From contig NZ_CP101417.1 in the NCBI RefSeq assembly GCF_024339125.1, positions 868,001 through 932,000 of the forward strand: a stretch of DNA of 64,000 nt, in the 5' to 3' direction. Origin of the DNA: Xanthomonas hortorum (GTDB taxonomy: Bacteria; Pseudomonadota; Gammaproteobacteria; Xanthomonadales; Xanthomonadaceae). Made by a program: the position numbers and the translations under genes. Shown here in pieces: positions 1 through 8,313 of this stretch. Under the pieces are notes generated by a model. That model was given only the letters and a program-made list of their open reading frames with translations. It was not told the DNA's origin and did not search any database. The first letter of the stretch is position 1. Each line of letters opens with the position of its first letter.

Positions 1-501
1 CCGGCGGTGTTCGCCGGCTTCCGCCGCGCGCTGCGCCCGGGCGGGCTGTTGCTGTGCTCCACCTTCGGCCCGGAAACACTGATCGAACTGCGCGAAGCCT
101 TCGCCCAGGCCGACCCGGCCCCGCACGTGAGCAGGTTTCCGCCGATCGCGCAGTTCGGCGATGCCTTGCTGATGTCCGGCTTCCGCGACCCGGTGCTGGA
201 CCGCGACCTGTTCACGCTGACCTACAGCGACCTGCCCGCCTTGATGCGCGAACTGCGGGCGATGGGCGCCACCAACGCGCTCAGCGATCGCCGCGCCACC
301 CTGACCGGACGCGGTCGCTTCGCCGCCGCCAGCGCCGCGTACGAGCCGTTACGGCGGCCCGACGGCACCTTGCCCAGCTCCTGGGAAGTGATCTACGCGC
401 ACGCCTGGGCACCGGCACCGGGCGCGCCCATCCGCGAACAAGGGCACGACATCGCCAGCGTACCGTTGGCCTCGATCCCGATCCGCCGCCGCATCGACTG
501 A
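1..501 (+). CDS. bioC: Malonyl-ACP O-methyltransferase BioC, C-terminal part
   Basis: This is the 3' part of a gene whose start lies left of the window; the frame is open from base 1 to a TGA at 499-501. The protein resembles the C-terminal half of BioC, the SAM-dependent enzyme that methylates malonyl-ACP to start biotin synthesis. The visible features are the post-motif segment RRALRPGGLLLCSTFGPETL, then SRFPPIAQFGDALLMSGF and the NAL..RR..L.GR segment typical of BioC. The SAM-binding motif I must lie outside the window. The family assignment is by pattern recognition and a related class I methyltransferase cannot be fully excluded. Confidence 0.8.
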   Translation, partial: PAVFAGFRRALRPGGLLLCSTFGPETLIELREAFAQADPAPHVSRFPPIAQFGDALLMSGFRDPVLDRDLFTLTYSDLPALMRELRAMGATNALSDRRATLTGRGRFAAASAAYEPLRRPDGTLPSSWEVIYAHAWAPAPGAPIREQGHDIASVPLASIPIRRRID

Positions 502-844
502 GCGGCGGTACAGATCGCTGGCCGCAATGCACCTGCTGCCGGTGAGACACACAATCTTGGGCCGATGCCAATGCCGACCTGTCAGGCTCGGCGGCGACAC
601 CCGGTAGAATTCAGTCGTTAACGGCCGCATGTTCCTGTGACGGCTCACCTTGTTCAACGCCTCAACCAGAGTGGCTGGCAAAACGTGGCAAGCAGTCGTC
701 GGGTGCGTGCAGACGGCGCGGAGGAACCGGTGTGTACGTGTGCAGTACATGCAGGTTCCGAGCACCGGCAGCGCCCGGCTGCTGCATCGTCGTTTTGATC
801 CCGCTCTTGCGTTTGCGGCCCCCGCTCCCTAATTGGCCTTCTCC
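502..844. other. Intergenic region bioC-lpxO, no gene seen
   Basis: About 340 bases between bioC and lpxO. Open frames here are short and have neither a plausible ribosome site nor recognisable protein sequence. It presumably contains the lpxO promoter, but no clear -35/-10 pair or strong hairpin stands out. Confidence 0.5.
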
Positions 845-1750
845 ATGTTGAAGTGGCTCATCATCGCGCTGTTCATCGCATCGGCGCTGTACATCCATTA
901 CCGCGGTCGCGTGCGGCACCGGCTCAGCCGGCAGCTGCTGGACCATTCCACCTTCATGGCACCGATCAACACGCTGATGTATCTGTGTTCGCGGGTGCCG
1001 ACCACGCCCTTCATCGATCCCGGCAAGGAATTCCCGGAGCTGGCACCGTTGCGCGCCAACTGGTCGCTGATCCGCGACGAAGCGGTGGCCCTGCAGCAGA
1101 TGCAGAAGATCCGCGCGGCCGACGGCTACACCGACATCGGCTTCAACTCGTTTTTTCGCCGTGGCTGGAAGCGCTTCTATCTGAAGTGGTACGGCACCGC
1201 GCACCCGTCGGCGTCCGAACTGTGCCCGCAGACCACCGCCTTGCTGAAGTCCATCCCCACGGTGAAAGCGGCGATGTTCGCCGAGTTGCCGCCGGGCAGC
1301 GAACTGCGCCCGCACCGCGACCCGTTCGCCGGGTCCATGCGCCTGCATCTGGGCCTGGCCACGCCCAACGACGATCGCTGCTTCATCGACGTCGACGGCC
1401 AGCGTCACAGCTGGCGCGATGGCGAGTGGACCATGTTCGACGAAACCTACATCCACTACGCGCGCAACGACACCGACCAGGACCGCATCATCCTGTTCTG
1501 CGATATCGAGCGGCCGATGCGCTGGCGCTGGGCGGCGGCGGTGAACCGCTTCGTCGGCCGCAGCCTGCTCTCTGCCGGCGCCTCGCCCAATCAGGAAGGC
1601 GACAAGACCGGCGGCATCAACCGCGTGTTCCGCTATTTCTACGCTGGCCGCCTGAAGGCCAAGGCGCTGAAGGAACGCAATAACCCGCTGTACCAGATCC
1701 TCAAGTGGGGCATCTTCGTGGTGGTAGTGGTCGGCATCGTGTTGCTGTAA
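845..1750 (+). CDS. lpxO: LpxO-like lipid A / aspartyl-asparaginyl beta-hydroxylase
   Basis: A 301-residue Fe(II)/2-oxoglutarate dioxygenase of the aspartyl/asparaginyl beta-hydroxylase family. Known members called LpxO hydroxylate the secondary acyl chain of lipid A at the inner membrane. An N-terminal hydrophobic segment (residues 3-17) and a C-terminal hydrophobic tail (about 285-301, rich in Val) fit membrane anchoring. The iron-binding HRD motif is at 157-159 (RPHRDPFAGS) and the distal His at about 204 (TYIHYARNDT). The ATG at 845 is preferred to the upstream TTG at 833 because the hydrophobic helix starts there. Substrate is inferred from family only. Confidence 0.85.
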   Translation: MLKWLIIALFIASALYIHYRGRVRHRLSRQLLDHSTFMAPINTLMYLCSRVPTTPFIDPGKEFPELAPLRANWSLIRDEAVALQQMQKIRAADGYTDIGFNSFFRRGWKRFYLKWYGTAHPSASELCPQTTALLKSIPTVKAAMFAELPPGSELRPHRDPFAGSMRLHLGLATPNDDRCFIDVDGQRHSWRDGEWTMFDETYIHYARNDTDQDRIILFCDIERPMRWRWAAAVNRFVGRSLLSAGASPNQEGDKTGGINRVFRYFYAGRLKAKALKERNNPLYQILKWGIFVVVVVGIVLL

Positions 1751-1765
1751 CCCCGGACCACCCGC

Positions 1766-1833
1766 GTAGGAGCGCGCTTGCGCGCGATGAAGCGTTACCG
1801 AGAAAGCCTCATCGCGCGCAAGCGCGCTCCTAC
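1766..1833. repeat. REP-like inverted doublet, copy 1
   Basis: The left arm GTAGGAGCGCGCTTGCGCGC is mirrored by an inverted copy ending GCGCGCAAGCGCGCTCCTAC, about 15 bases apart, just after lpxO. Each arm also contains an internal hairpin (GCGCGCTTGCGCGC). The layout is that of REP/REPIN elements known in Pseudomonas and Xanthomonas. No RAYT transposase is in the window. Confidence 0.75.
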
Positions 1834-1870
1834 ATAGGGATAGGTCCGGCCGCAATACCGCACCAACCAC

Positions 1871-1938
1871 GTAGGAGCGCACCCGGGCGCGACCAGGCAT
1901 TCCCGGTAGCGCCTCATCGCGCCCAGGTGCGCTCCTAC
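1871..1938. repeat. REP-like inverted doublet, copy 2
   Basis: A second doublet 37 bases after the first, with the same GTAGGAGCGC outer ends but a diverged inner part (ACCCGGGCGCGA against TCGCGCCCAGGT). The outer ten bases match copy 1 exactly. It lies between the convergent lpxO and NTF2-like genes. Confidence 0.75.
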
Positions 1939-1967
1939 GCAGGTCTAGCCCGTGCCGGTCGATGCAA

Positions 1968-2387
1968 TCAGCGCGAGACCTGCGCGATCCATTCCTGCAG
2001 GTTGTAGTAGTTGGTGACGCGGGTGAGCTTGCCGTCGCGCACATCGAAGAACGCACCACCCGGCAACACGTAGGTCTGCCCGTTGGCCTCCGGCAGGCCT
2101 TCGTCGGTGGTGTGGTAGACCCCGTGCACCACGTACTCGGCGCCGACCCGGGTGCCGTCGTCGTTGGCGGTGATCACGATGTTGCGCAACTGCTCGCGGT
2201 AACTGTCGTTCATGCGTTGCAGAAAGGCGGCGAATTCCGCACGGCCGGTCTCGCGCGGCCCCTGATTGAGGTCATGCGCCACATCGTCGGCCAGAAACGC
2301 CAACATGGCGTCCCACTCGCCGCGGTTGAATGCTTCGTAATAGGCCTGGACCAGGCCGGTGGCGCGTTGCCGATTGCTCTCGCTCAT
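1968..2387 (-). CDS. NTF2-fold (SnoaL/ketosteroid-isomerase-like) protein
   Basis: A 139-residue soluble protein with the pattern of the NTF2-like superfamily: QAYYEAFNRGEWDAMLAFLADDVAHDLNQG with E-F-N-R early, and VHGVYHTTDEGLP and GGAFFDVRDGKLTRVTNYYN near the end. Family members are isomerases, cyclases or ligand-binding proteins, and the substrate here is unknown. The ATG at 2387 is chosen because the protein similarity starts there; an open frame continues upstream but looks like a shadow. It is convergent with lpxO and separated from it by the two REP doublets. Confidence 0.8.
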   Translation of the reverse strand: MSESNRQRATGLVQAYYEAFNRGEWDAMLAFLADDVAHDLNQGPRETGRAEFAAFLQRMNDSYREQLRNIVITANDDGTRVGAEYVVHGVYHTTDEGLPEANGQTYVLPGGAFFDVRDGKLTRVTNYYNLQEWIAQVSR

Positions 2388-2466
2388 GCTCGAACCTGCC
2401 GCTGGGAAAGCCGCATCATAGAGCGCGTCTTGCACTGCAACGTCATCGCACACTGCAGACCCGGCA

Positions 2467-3072
2467 TCAGGCGCCCTGCACCACCAGGTCGCGGTGGAAG
2501 TAATAGACCTCCTGCAGCAGAAAGCGCCAGCTGGTGTGGAAGCTGCGAAAGCGCGTGCTGGGGGTGGACGAGGCCAGCGCATCCACGCCCAGCTCCTGGC
2601 TCAGCCGCAGCGCGCGCGCCATGTGCAGCGGGTCGCTGACGATGATGGCCCGGTGCATGCCGTGACGCTCCATCAGCGCGCGCGCCTGCTGCAGGTTCTG
2701 CCGGGTGGTGCGTGATTCGGTTTCGATCACGATCGCTTCCGGCGGGATGCCGTGACGCAGCGCATAGCGCCGCGCGACCTGCGACTCGGCAAAGCGTGCG
2801 CCATTGCCGAAGCCGCCGGTGAACAACAGCCGCGGCGCATAGCCCTGCGCGTATAGATCCAGCGCATGCCGGATGCGCTCTTCGAACACCGGCGAAGGCC
2901 GCGCGTCGTAGGCGGCCGCGCCCAGCACGATGATCACATCGGCCGGCGCGGCCTGGTCGCGGTCGCCGATCCAGACGATCCAGCCCGCCACGCCCACCAG
3001 CCAGATCGCCGCCAGCATGCACAACCGCCAGCCCCAGCCCCACAGGCCGAGCCCGCGCGAACGCCTGCTCAC
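2467..3072 (-). CDS. YdcF/SanA-like DUF218 membrane protein
   Basis: A 201-residue protein with one N-terminal transmembrane helix (LCMLAAIWLVGVAGWIVWIG) followed by a DUF218 domain: ADVIIVLGAAAYDARPSPVF, LLFTGGFGNGARFAESQVAR, ETESRTTRQNLQQAR and IIVSDPLHMARAL. DUF218 proteins (YdcF, SanA, ElyC) are implicated in envelope homeostasis, but no reaction can be named. The GTG start at 3072 overlaps the TGA of the upstream dehydratase gene (GTGA), which implies translational coupling. An ATG four codons further upstream (3084) is an alternative. Confidence 0.8.
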   Translation of the reverse strand: MSRRSRGLGLWGWGWRLCMLAAIWLVGVAGWIVWIGDRDQAAPADVIIVLGAAAYDARPSPVFEERIRHALDLYAQGYAPRLLFTGGFGNGARFAESQVARRYALRHGIPPEAIVIETESRTTRQNLQQARALMERHGMHRAIIVSDPLHMARALRLSQELGVDALASSTPSTRFRSFHTSWRFLLQEVYYFHRDLVVQGA

Positions 3073-4028
3073 GCCGCGGCCCATGGCAGCGCGTCCAGAT
3101 CGACATTGCCGCCAGACAGGATCAGCCCGACCCGGCGCCCGGCAAAGCGCGCCGGGTCGGCCAGCACCGCCGCCAGCGCAATCGCCGAGGACGGCTCCAC
3201 GACTTGTTTGAGCACCTGCCAGATCAGCCGCATCGCCTGCACCACCGCGGCATCGTCCACAGTGATCACCTGCGCGCCGGCCGCCTGCAACAGCGCGAAA
3301 TTCGGCGCACCCAGGGTGCCGCGCAAGCCGTCGCAAATGGTGTCTGGGACAAAATCGACCAGGCGCTCGCCTGCCGCCAGCGAGCGCGCGGTGTCGGCCG
3401 CGCCGCTGGGCTCGGCCAGCACCAGTGCGCAACCCGGCGCGGCCTGCAGCGCCAAGGCCGCACCGGCAGCCAGCCCACCGCCGCCGACCGGCGCCACCAG
3501 CACGTCCAGGCCGCCGCTCTGGTGCAACAGCTCCAGCGTGGCGGTGCCCTGCCCGGCGATCACGGCCGGGTCGGTGTAGGGATGGACCAGCGTCGCGCCG
3601 CTGCTGGCCTGCACCTCCGCGCACAGCTGCTCGCGCGCGGCGATGGTCGGCGCGCAGCGCCACAGCGTGGCGCCGTGCCGGGAAATATTGGCCAACTTGG
3701 CGGCCACCGCACCCTCCGGCACCACTACATGGCAACCGATGCCACGGGTGCGCGTGGCCAGCGCCAAGGCGGCGCCGTGGTTGCCGGACGAATGCGTGAC
3801 CACGCCGCGCGCGGCCAGTTCCTCGGGCAACGACCACACCGCATTGCAGGCGCCACGGAACTTGAACGCACCGCTGCGCTGCAGGTGTTCGGCCTTGAAG
3901 AACAGCTGCGCGCCGCAGAGCGCATCCAGGCTGTGCGAGGTCAGCAACGGTGTCGGCGCACACTGCGGCGCGATGCGCGCAGCGGCTTGCAGGACGTCGG
4001 AATGGGCAAGAGAAACCGTCTCGATCAT
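3069..4028 (-). CDS. PLP-dependent serine/threonine dehydratase or racemase-like enzyme
   Basis: A 319-residue fold-type II PLP enzyme. The Schiff-base lysine is K56 in SGAFKFRGA, the asparagine loop is SSGNHGAALA (80-89), and the phosphate-binding glycine loop is VGGGGLAAG (181-189). The length fits the short catabolic threonine/serine dehydratases and serine racemases, which lack the regulatory ACT-like domain of IlvA. It probably deaminates or racemises a small hydroxy-amino acid. The ATG at 4028 begins the family homology. The downstream DUF218 gene overlaps its stop. Confidence 0.8.
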   Translation of the reverse strand: MIETVSLAHSDVLQAAARIAPQCAPTPLLTSHSLDALCGAQLFFKAEHLQRSGAFKFRGACNAVWSLPEELAARGVVTHSSGNHGAALALATRTRGIGCHVVVPEGAVAAKLANISRHGATLWRCAPTIAAREQLCAEVQASSGATLVHPYTDPAVIAGQGTATLELLHQSGGLDVLVAPVGGGGLAAGAALALQAAPGCALVLAEPSGAADTARSLAAGERLVDFVPDTICDGLRGTLGAPNFALLQAAGAQVITVDDAAVVQAMRLIWQVLKQVVEPSSAIALAAVLADPARFAGRRVGLILSGGNVDLDALPWAAA

Positions 4029-4184
4029 GCCTGCAAGATTAACGTATCCCCCACTCTTCACGGTTGCGCGCACAATTCCCGCGCATGCTGGATCGATGAA
4101 AAAGCGCCACATAGCGACACAGTTAAGGACCGATTCAATGCATCGGTTCGAAAGTGGCACCATGGTTGCAGGAGGGCACCATCC

Positions 4185-4667
4185 ATGAAATTCCGTCTGA
4201 TCTTCGCCGCCGGGCTACTGGCTCTGAGCGGCTGCGCGACTTACGACTACACCGGCGGTGGGTCGGGCGGCTATTACCGTGGCGCGCCCGCCGTGCAGTA
4301 TCGCTACCCGCCGGGTTACTCGCCGTATTTCTACGGCAATCCGTACGGCAACCCTTATGGGGCCGGTTCGATCGGGTTGTACGACTACCCGGTGTATCCG
4401 GTCTACCGCGGTGGTGGCGGCTACTACTACCGGCAGAACGATCGGCGCCCACAATACCGGCCGCCGCGCCCGAACGGCTCGTACCACAATGGCCCGCGTC
4501 CGAACGGTCCCCGCCCCAATAGCCCGCGTCCGCAGCAGCCCAATCGTCCACCGGCAACCGGCGCTCCGCCGTCGCGGCCGCCGGCACGCATCGGTGCGCC
4601 GCCTGGGGTGATCCGGCAGATTCAACGGCAGACAGCACCCCGCAATACCCGTGAGCAGATCCCCTGA
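4185..4667 (+). CDS. Tyr/Gly/Pro-rich lipoprotein
   Basis: A 160-residue predicted lipoprotein. The signal peptide MKFRLIFAAGLLALSGC ends in the lipobox LSGC, so Cys17 would be lipidated. The mature part is low complexity: Tyr/Gly/Pro-rich at first (YGNPYGNPYG repeats), then repeated NGPRP/NSPRP units and a basic tail. No catalytic motif is seen. The ATG at 4185 is preceded by GGAGGG about ten bases upstream. It is a single gene read divergently from the dehydratase. The function is unknown; an envelope or surface role is only an inference. Confidence 0.75.
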   Translation: MKFRLIFAAGLLALSGCATYDYTGGGSGGYYRGAPAVQYRYPPGYSPYFYGNPYGNPYGAGSIGLYDYPVYPVYRGGGGYYYRQNDRRPQYRPPRPNGSYHNGPRPNGPRPNSPRPQQPNRPPATGAPPSRPPARIGAPPGVIRQIQRQTAPRNTREQIP

Positions 4668-4866
4668 GTTGCTGACTGCGACGCGGCCCACAAATGGATA
4701 GATTGGGGGCTTGCGTTCAGCCGGCACTTGGTTGCAAGCTAGATGCTCTGTGTGACCCGCCACGTCATTTTTTGACCTGACGCGCTCCACTGACTGACTT
4801 ATGTCGATGTCCGACAGGGAAATCTGGATCCCCCCTGTTCCGGCCCTGTCGGATATCGGCGCCTTC

Positions 4867-4904
4867 AACGCATAAAGCCCCGGCATGCCGGGGCTTTATG
4901 CGTT
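4867..4904. terminator. Perfect 38-base palindrome, probable bidirectional terminator
   Basis: The left arm AACGCATAAAGCCCCGGCA is followed directly by its exact reverse complement. The AT-rich outer part and GC-rich centre resemble an intrinsic terminator that works in both directions. The following bases (TGTCCTTTGCTT) are pyrimidine-rich rather than a pure T run. It lies about 200 bases after the lipoprotein gene. Confidence 0.55.
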
Positions 4905-4984
4905 TGTCCTTTGCTTAACCTGGCAATCCCTGACCGCATCAGCTTGGCAGAGGGCAGCGGCAGCGGTGCCAACCGCAGAAAAAA

Positions 4985-5018
4985 TAAGGGTCGGCAGTCC
5001 CCCGACTACCGACCCTTA
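4985..5018. other. Stable hairpin, possible small RNA or attenuator element
   Basis: A 15-base stem (TAAGGGTCGGCAGTC pairing with GACTACCGACCCTTA, one mismatch) closes a four-base CCCC loop. No T tract follows. It lies between the 38-base palindrome and the Clp-like site, so it could be part of a small transcript. Confidence 0.35.
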
Positions 5019-5143
5019 CGCTACCCCATCGCACGCGCGGCTGGCCCCTGTTCCAATTCCAGCCTTGCGCCCATGTCGCAATGCCACGACGGGTGCAGTA
5101 GGGATATCCGCACGGAACATGCCAACTTGAGTACCACTGTTCG

Positions 5144-5167
5144 AAAATGTGATTAACATCACATTTT
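5144..5167. promoter_or_regulatory. CRP/Clp-type operator upstream of mnmG
   Basis: Two ten-base arms AAAATGTGAT and ATCACATTTT flank a four-base centre, giving the classical TGTGA-N6-TCACA core at 5148-5163. In Xanthomonas this core is the known binding motif of Clp, the CRP homologue. The site ends about 80 bases before the mnmG ATG. Binding by another CRP/FNR-family protein is the main alternative. Confidence 0.6.
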
Positions 5168-5248
5168 TATCTATTGAGTGACCTCAATCGCCCTTCAGCC
5201 GATAATTCCGCGGCCGCTTGTCTTCCTTCCGCTTCCTAGTCCACGCCC

Positions 5249-7153
5249 ATGTCCGATTCTTTTTATCGCTACGACGTCATCGTGATCGGCGGCGGCCATG
5301 CCGGCACCGAGGCCGCGCTGGCCTCCGCGCGCGCCGGTGCCCGCACCTTGCTGCTGACCCACAACATCGAGACCGTGGGCGCGATGAGCTGCAACCCGGC
5401 CATCGGCGGGATCGGCAAGGGTCATCTGGTCAAGGAGATCGACGCGCTGGGCGGGGCGATGGCGCGCGCGGCGGATCTGGCCGGTATCCAGTGGCGCACC
5501 CTCAATGCCTCCAAGGGGCCGGCGGTGCGCGCCACCCGCTGCCAGGCCGATCGCACTCTGTACCGCAATGCGATCCGCAGCATCGTCGAGGCGCAGCCCA
5601 ACCTGACCGTGTTCCAGGCGGCGGTGGACGATCTACTCATCCACAACGGCGCAACCGAAGGCGACAGCGTGCGCGGGGTCATCACCCAGACCGGGCTGCG
5701 CTTCGAAGCGACCTCGGTGGTGCTCACGGCCGGTACCTTCCTTGCCGGCAAGATCCATGTTGGCGAGACCCAGCACGCGGCCGGGCGGATGGGCGACCCG
5801 CCGGCCACCACGCTGGCCGCGCGCCTGCGCGAGCGGCCGTTTTCGATCGACCGGCTCAAAACCGGCACCCCGCCGCGTATCGACGGGCGCACGCTCGACT
5901 ACAGCGTGATGGCCGAACAGCCGGGCGACGATCCGTTGCCGGTGATGTCGTTCATGGGCCAGCGCAGCGATCACCCGCGCCAGGTCAGCTGCTGGATCAC
6001 CCACACCACCGAACAGACCCACGACATCATCCGCAGCGCGCTGCATCGCTCGCCGCTGTATTCGGGGCAGATCGAAGGCATCGGCCCGCGTTACTGCCCG
6101 TCGATCGAAGACAAGGTGGTGCGCTTCGCCGAGAAGACCAGCCACCAGATCTTCGTCGAGCCCGAAGGCCTGGAGGTCACCGAGATCTATCCCAACGGCA
6201 TCTCCACCTCGCTGCCGTTCGATGTGCAACTGGCGCTTGTGCGCTCGATCCACGGGTTTGCGCAGGCGCATATCACCCGCCCCGGCTATGCGATCGAATA
6301 CGACTTCTTCGACCCACGCGGGCTCAAGGCCTCGCTGGAAACCAAGGCAGTGGGCGGGCTGTTCTTCGCCGGGCAGATCAACGGCACCACCGGTTACGAA
6401 GAAGCCGCCGCGCAAGGGTTGCTGGCCGGCCTCAATGCCGCGCATCATGTCCAGGCCTTGCCGGCGTGGTCGCCGCGTCGCGATGAAGCCTACCTGGGCG
6501 TGCTGGTGGACGATCTGATCACCCACGGCACCACCGAGCCGTATCGCATGTTCACCAGCCGCGCCGAATACCGGCTGCAATTGCGCGAAGACAATGCCGA
6601 CGCGCGCCTGACCGGCGTGGGCCGCGCGATGGGCCTGGTCGACGATGCGCGCTGGGCGCGGTTTTCGGCCAAGCAGGAGGCGGTGCAGCGCGAAAGCGCG
6701 CGCCTGCAGGCACTGTGGGCAACCCCGGGCAATGCGCTGGGCCGCGAAGTGGCCCAGACCCTGGGCGTGGCGGTGAGCCGCGAGACCAACGTACTGGATC
6801 TGATCAAGCGCCCGGAGCTCAACTACGCCGCGCTGATGCGCGTGCCGACGCTGGGGCCGGGCGTGGACGATACGCAGGTGGCCGAGCAGGTGGAGATCAG
6901 CGTCAAATACGCAGGCTATCTGGACCGCCAACGCGACGACATCGCGCGTCAGCAACGCCACGAAACCACGCCGATTCCAGAAGGGTTCGATTATGCCGGC
7001 GTGCGTGGCCTGTCGATCGAAGTGCAGCAGAAACTCGAACGCGTGCGCCCGCAAAGTATCGGCCAGGCGCAGCGTATTGCCGGCATGACGCCGGCGGCGA
7101 TCTCGCTGCTGCTGGTGCATCTGGAACGCGCGCGGCGCAGCCAGGTGGCGTAA
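5249..7153 (+). CDS. mnmG: tRNA uridine-5-carboxymethylaminomethyl modification enzyme MnmG
   Basis: A 634-residue protein, the usual length for MnmG (GidA). With MnmE it modifies the wobble uridine of several tRNAs using FAD, a folate carrier and NADH. The FAD dinucleotide loop is GGGHAG at residues 14-19, followed by the family signatures [32 protein letters not shown] and [17 protein letters not shown]. The C-terminal helical domain that docks MnmE is complete and ends [16 protein letters not shown]. The ATG at 5249 is the only plausible start. It is a conserved core gene. Confidence 0.97.
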   Translation: MSDSFYRYDVIVIGGGHAGTEAALASARAGARTLLLTHNIETVGAMSCNPAIGGIGKGHLVKEIDALGGAMARAADLAGIQWRTLNASKGPAVRATRCQADRTLYRNAIRSIVEAQPNLTVFQAAVDDLLIHNGATEGDSVRGVITQTGLRFEATSVVLTAGTFLAGKIHVGETQHAAGRMGDPPATTLAARLRERPFSIDRLKTGTPPRIDGRTLDYSVMAEQPGDDPLPVMSFMGQRSDHPRQVSCWITHTTEQTHDIIRSALHRSPLYSGQIEGIGPRYCPSIEDKVVRFAEKTSHQIFVEPEGLEVTEIYPNGISTSLPFDVQLALVRSIHGFAQAHITRPGYAIEYDFFDPRGLKASLETKAVGGLFFAGQINGTTGYEEAAAQGLLAGLNAAHHVQALPAWSPRRDEAYLGVLVDDLITHGTTEPYRMFTSRAEYRLQLREDNADARLTGVGRAMGLVDDARWARFSAKQEAVQRESARLQALWATPGNALGREVAQTLGVAVSRETNVLDLIKRPELNYAALMRVPTLGPGVDDTQVAEQVEISVKYAGYLDRQRDDIARQQRHETTPIPEGFDYAGVRGLSIEVQQKLERVRPQSIGQAQRIAGMTPAAISLLLVHLERARRSQVA

Positions 7154-7602
7154 GGGGCTTGTGGTTAGTTAATCGATTACGTCGCTGCTCGGCAAGCACG
7201 TCGTCCGACGGATTCCACGATGACGTCGGTCATCCATCGCGCTGCCACTCGGTCGCCAGCGAAGGTCTCGCGTACAGCTAGATCAATCAACCAGCCGTCG
7301 CTTGTCCCACAGTCACCGACACCAGTCGGTGGTGCTTGCGCGCGTGCCGGCGTGGGACCTTATGCGGCATGGATGCCGCATAAGCGCCTACAGGGACGTA
7401 CTTGCGGCGAGCCCCACGCCGGTGCGCGTGCAAGCGCCCTCAGTGGACCGACGCGCGAAACGTTGCCAACAGATGTCAGCATGCGATGTCATGTCGCCAT
7501 AGACGAAGCCACCGGCACGCGTAGGCTTGCCGCTCGTCCGGCGGCCTCTAGCGGCACGGGGGAAGTTGCTATGCTCGATCAACTATGACGACTTTCTAAT
7601 CC
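7154..7602. other. Intergenic region mnmG-DUF2490 gene, carries a dispersed stem-loop element
   Basis: About 450 bases without a supported gene; open frames here are artefacts of high GC. The main content is the long stem-loop element at 7334-7435. The remaining sequence shows no obvious operator; the DUF2490 promoter should lie near 7540-7600. Confidence 0.5.
7334..7435. repeat. Dispersed stem-loop element, copy A
   Basis: Arms 7334-7356 and 7413-7435 pair over 23 bases with three mismatches, all of which become G-U pairs in RNA. Between them lies the conserved core: a short hairpin (TGCGGCATGGATGCCGCA) and then GCCTACAGGGACGTACTTGC. The same core occurs twice near 31.4-31.8 kb with different arms. 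It sits downstream of mnmG. Confidence 0.7.
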
Positions 7603-8313
7603 ATGAACAGATCGAGTGCGATGTTGAAGGCAACTCTGCGCAGTGCCTGCCCGCTTTTATTATTGATGCTGGCGAACATCGCGCCGACGATGGCCAATAC
7701 GGAAGAAGATGGCCGTTACTGGTTAAGTGTGTATGCCCAGGGCAAGTTGCCGGTCGAAAATCTGTACTGGAGCATGGATATCCATCCGCGCTGGCGCGAG
7801 GAAGGCGAGCAGTTCGACCAACTGATTCTGCGCCCCGCCGTGTTTTACCGGCTCAATCCCAAAGCCAGTGTCTGGATGGGCTACGACACCATTATCAGCC
7901 ACCCGGCCGGGCAATCCTCCAATCGCGAAAATCGCTGGTGGGGGCAGTTTCAATATCAGTTCGATCCGATTGCCAATATCACCATTACCAGTCGCACGCG
8001 TCTGGAGCAACGCCACCGCGAAGGTTTCAGCGACGAAGGTTACCGGGTACGCCAGATGATCCGGGCCGTGCGCCCCAGTGCGTTGTCGCCGCAATTGTCG
8101 TGGGTGGCGTTCAACGAACTGTTCGTCAATCTCGATCAGACCGAGTGGGGCGCGCGACGCGGTCTCGACCAGAACCGCGTATTCGTCGGTATCAACTGGA
8201 AGTTCAACGCCATCTCCAATGTCGATGTCGGGTATCTGAATCAGTTCGTCAACACCCCTGCAGTGGACCGCGAAAACCACGTGCTGATGACCACCTTCCG
8301 CTTCAATTTCTAG
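7603..8313 (+). CDS. DUF2490 outer-membrane protein
   Basis: A 236-residue exported protein. The signal peptide (basic MNRSSAMLKATLR, then CPLLLLMLANIAPTMA with likely cleavage after TMA) precedes a chain of alternating hydrophobic strands such as WSMDIHPRWREEGEQFDQLI, SVWMGYDTIISHPAG and NRVFVGINWKFNAISNVDVG. It ends in Phe (TFRFNF), the usual C-terminal signature of beta-barrel outer-membrane proteins. DUF2490 members are uncharacterised. The ATG at 7621 is an alternative start. No partner gene is evident; the next gene is convergent. Confidence 0.8.
   Translation: MNRSSAMLKATLRSACPLLLLMLANIAPTMANTEEDGRYWLSVYAQGKLPVENLYWSMDIHPRWREEGEQFDQLILRPAVFYRLNPKASVWMGYDTIISHPAGQSSNRENRWWGQFQYQFDPIANITITSRTRLEQRHREGFSDEGYRVRQMIRAVRPSALSPQLSWVAFNELFVNLDQTEWGARRGLDQNRVFVGINWKFNAISNVDVGYLNQFVNTPAVDRENHVLMTTFRFNF

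Larger units (their letters stand above)
4668..5248. other. Intergenic region with structured elements upstream of mnmG
   Basis: About 580 bases without a convincing gene. It holds a perfect 38-base palindrome (4867-4904), a second hairpin with a 15-base stem (4985-5018) and a CRP/Clp-like operator (5144-5167), all listed separately. The two hairpins leave room for a small RNA, but no promoter was identified for it. Confidence 0.5.

Noticed and set aside
2467..6486. Other long alternative frames over the dehydratase, YdcF-like and mnmG genes
   Set aside because: Low-complexity Arg/Ala/Pro/Gly composition and no family match; the opposite or shifted frames encode recognised proteins.
7220..7588. 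Open frame of 122 codons between mnmG and the DUF2490 gene
   Set aside because: It runs through the dispersed stem-loop element, has no ribosome site and no recognisable protein features.
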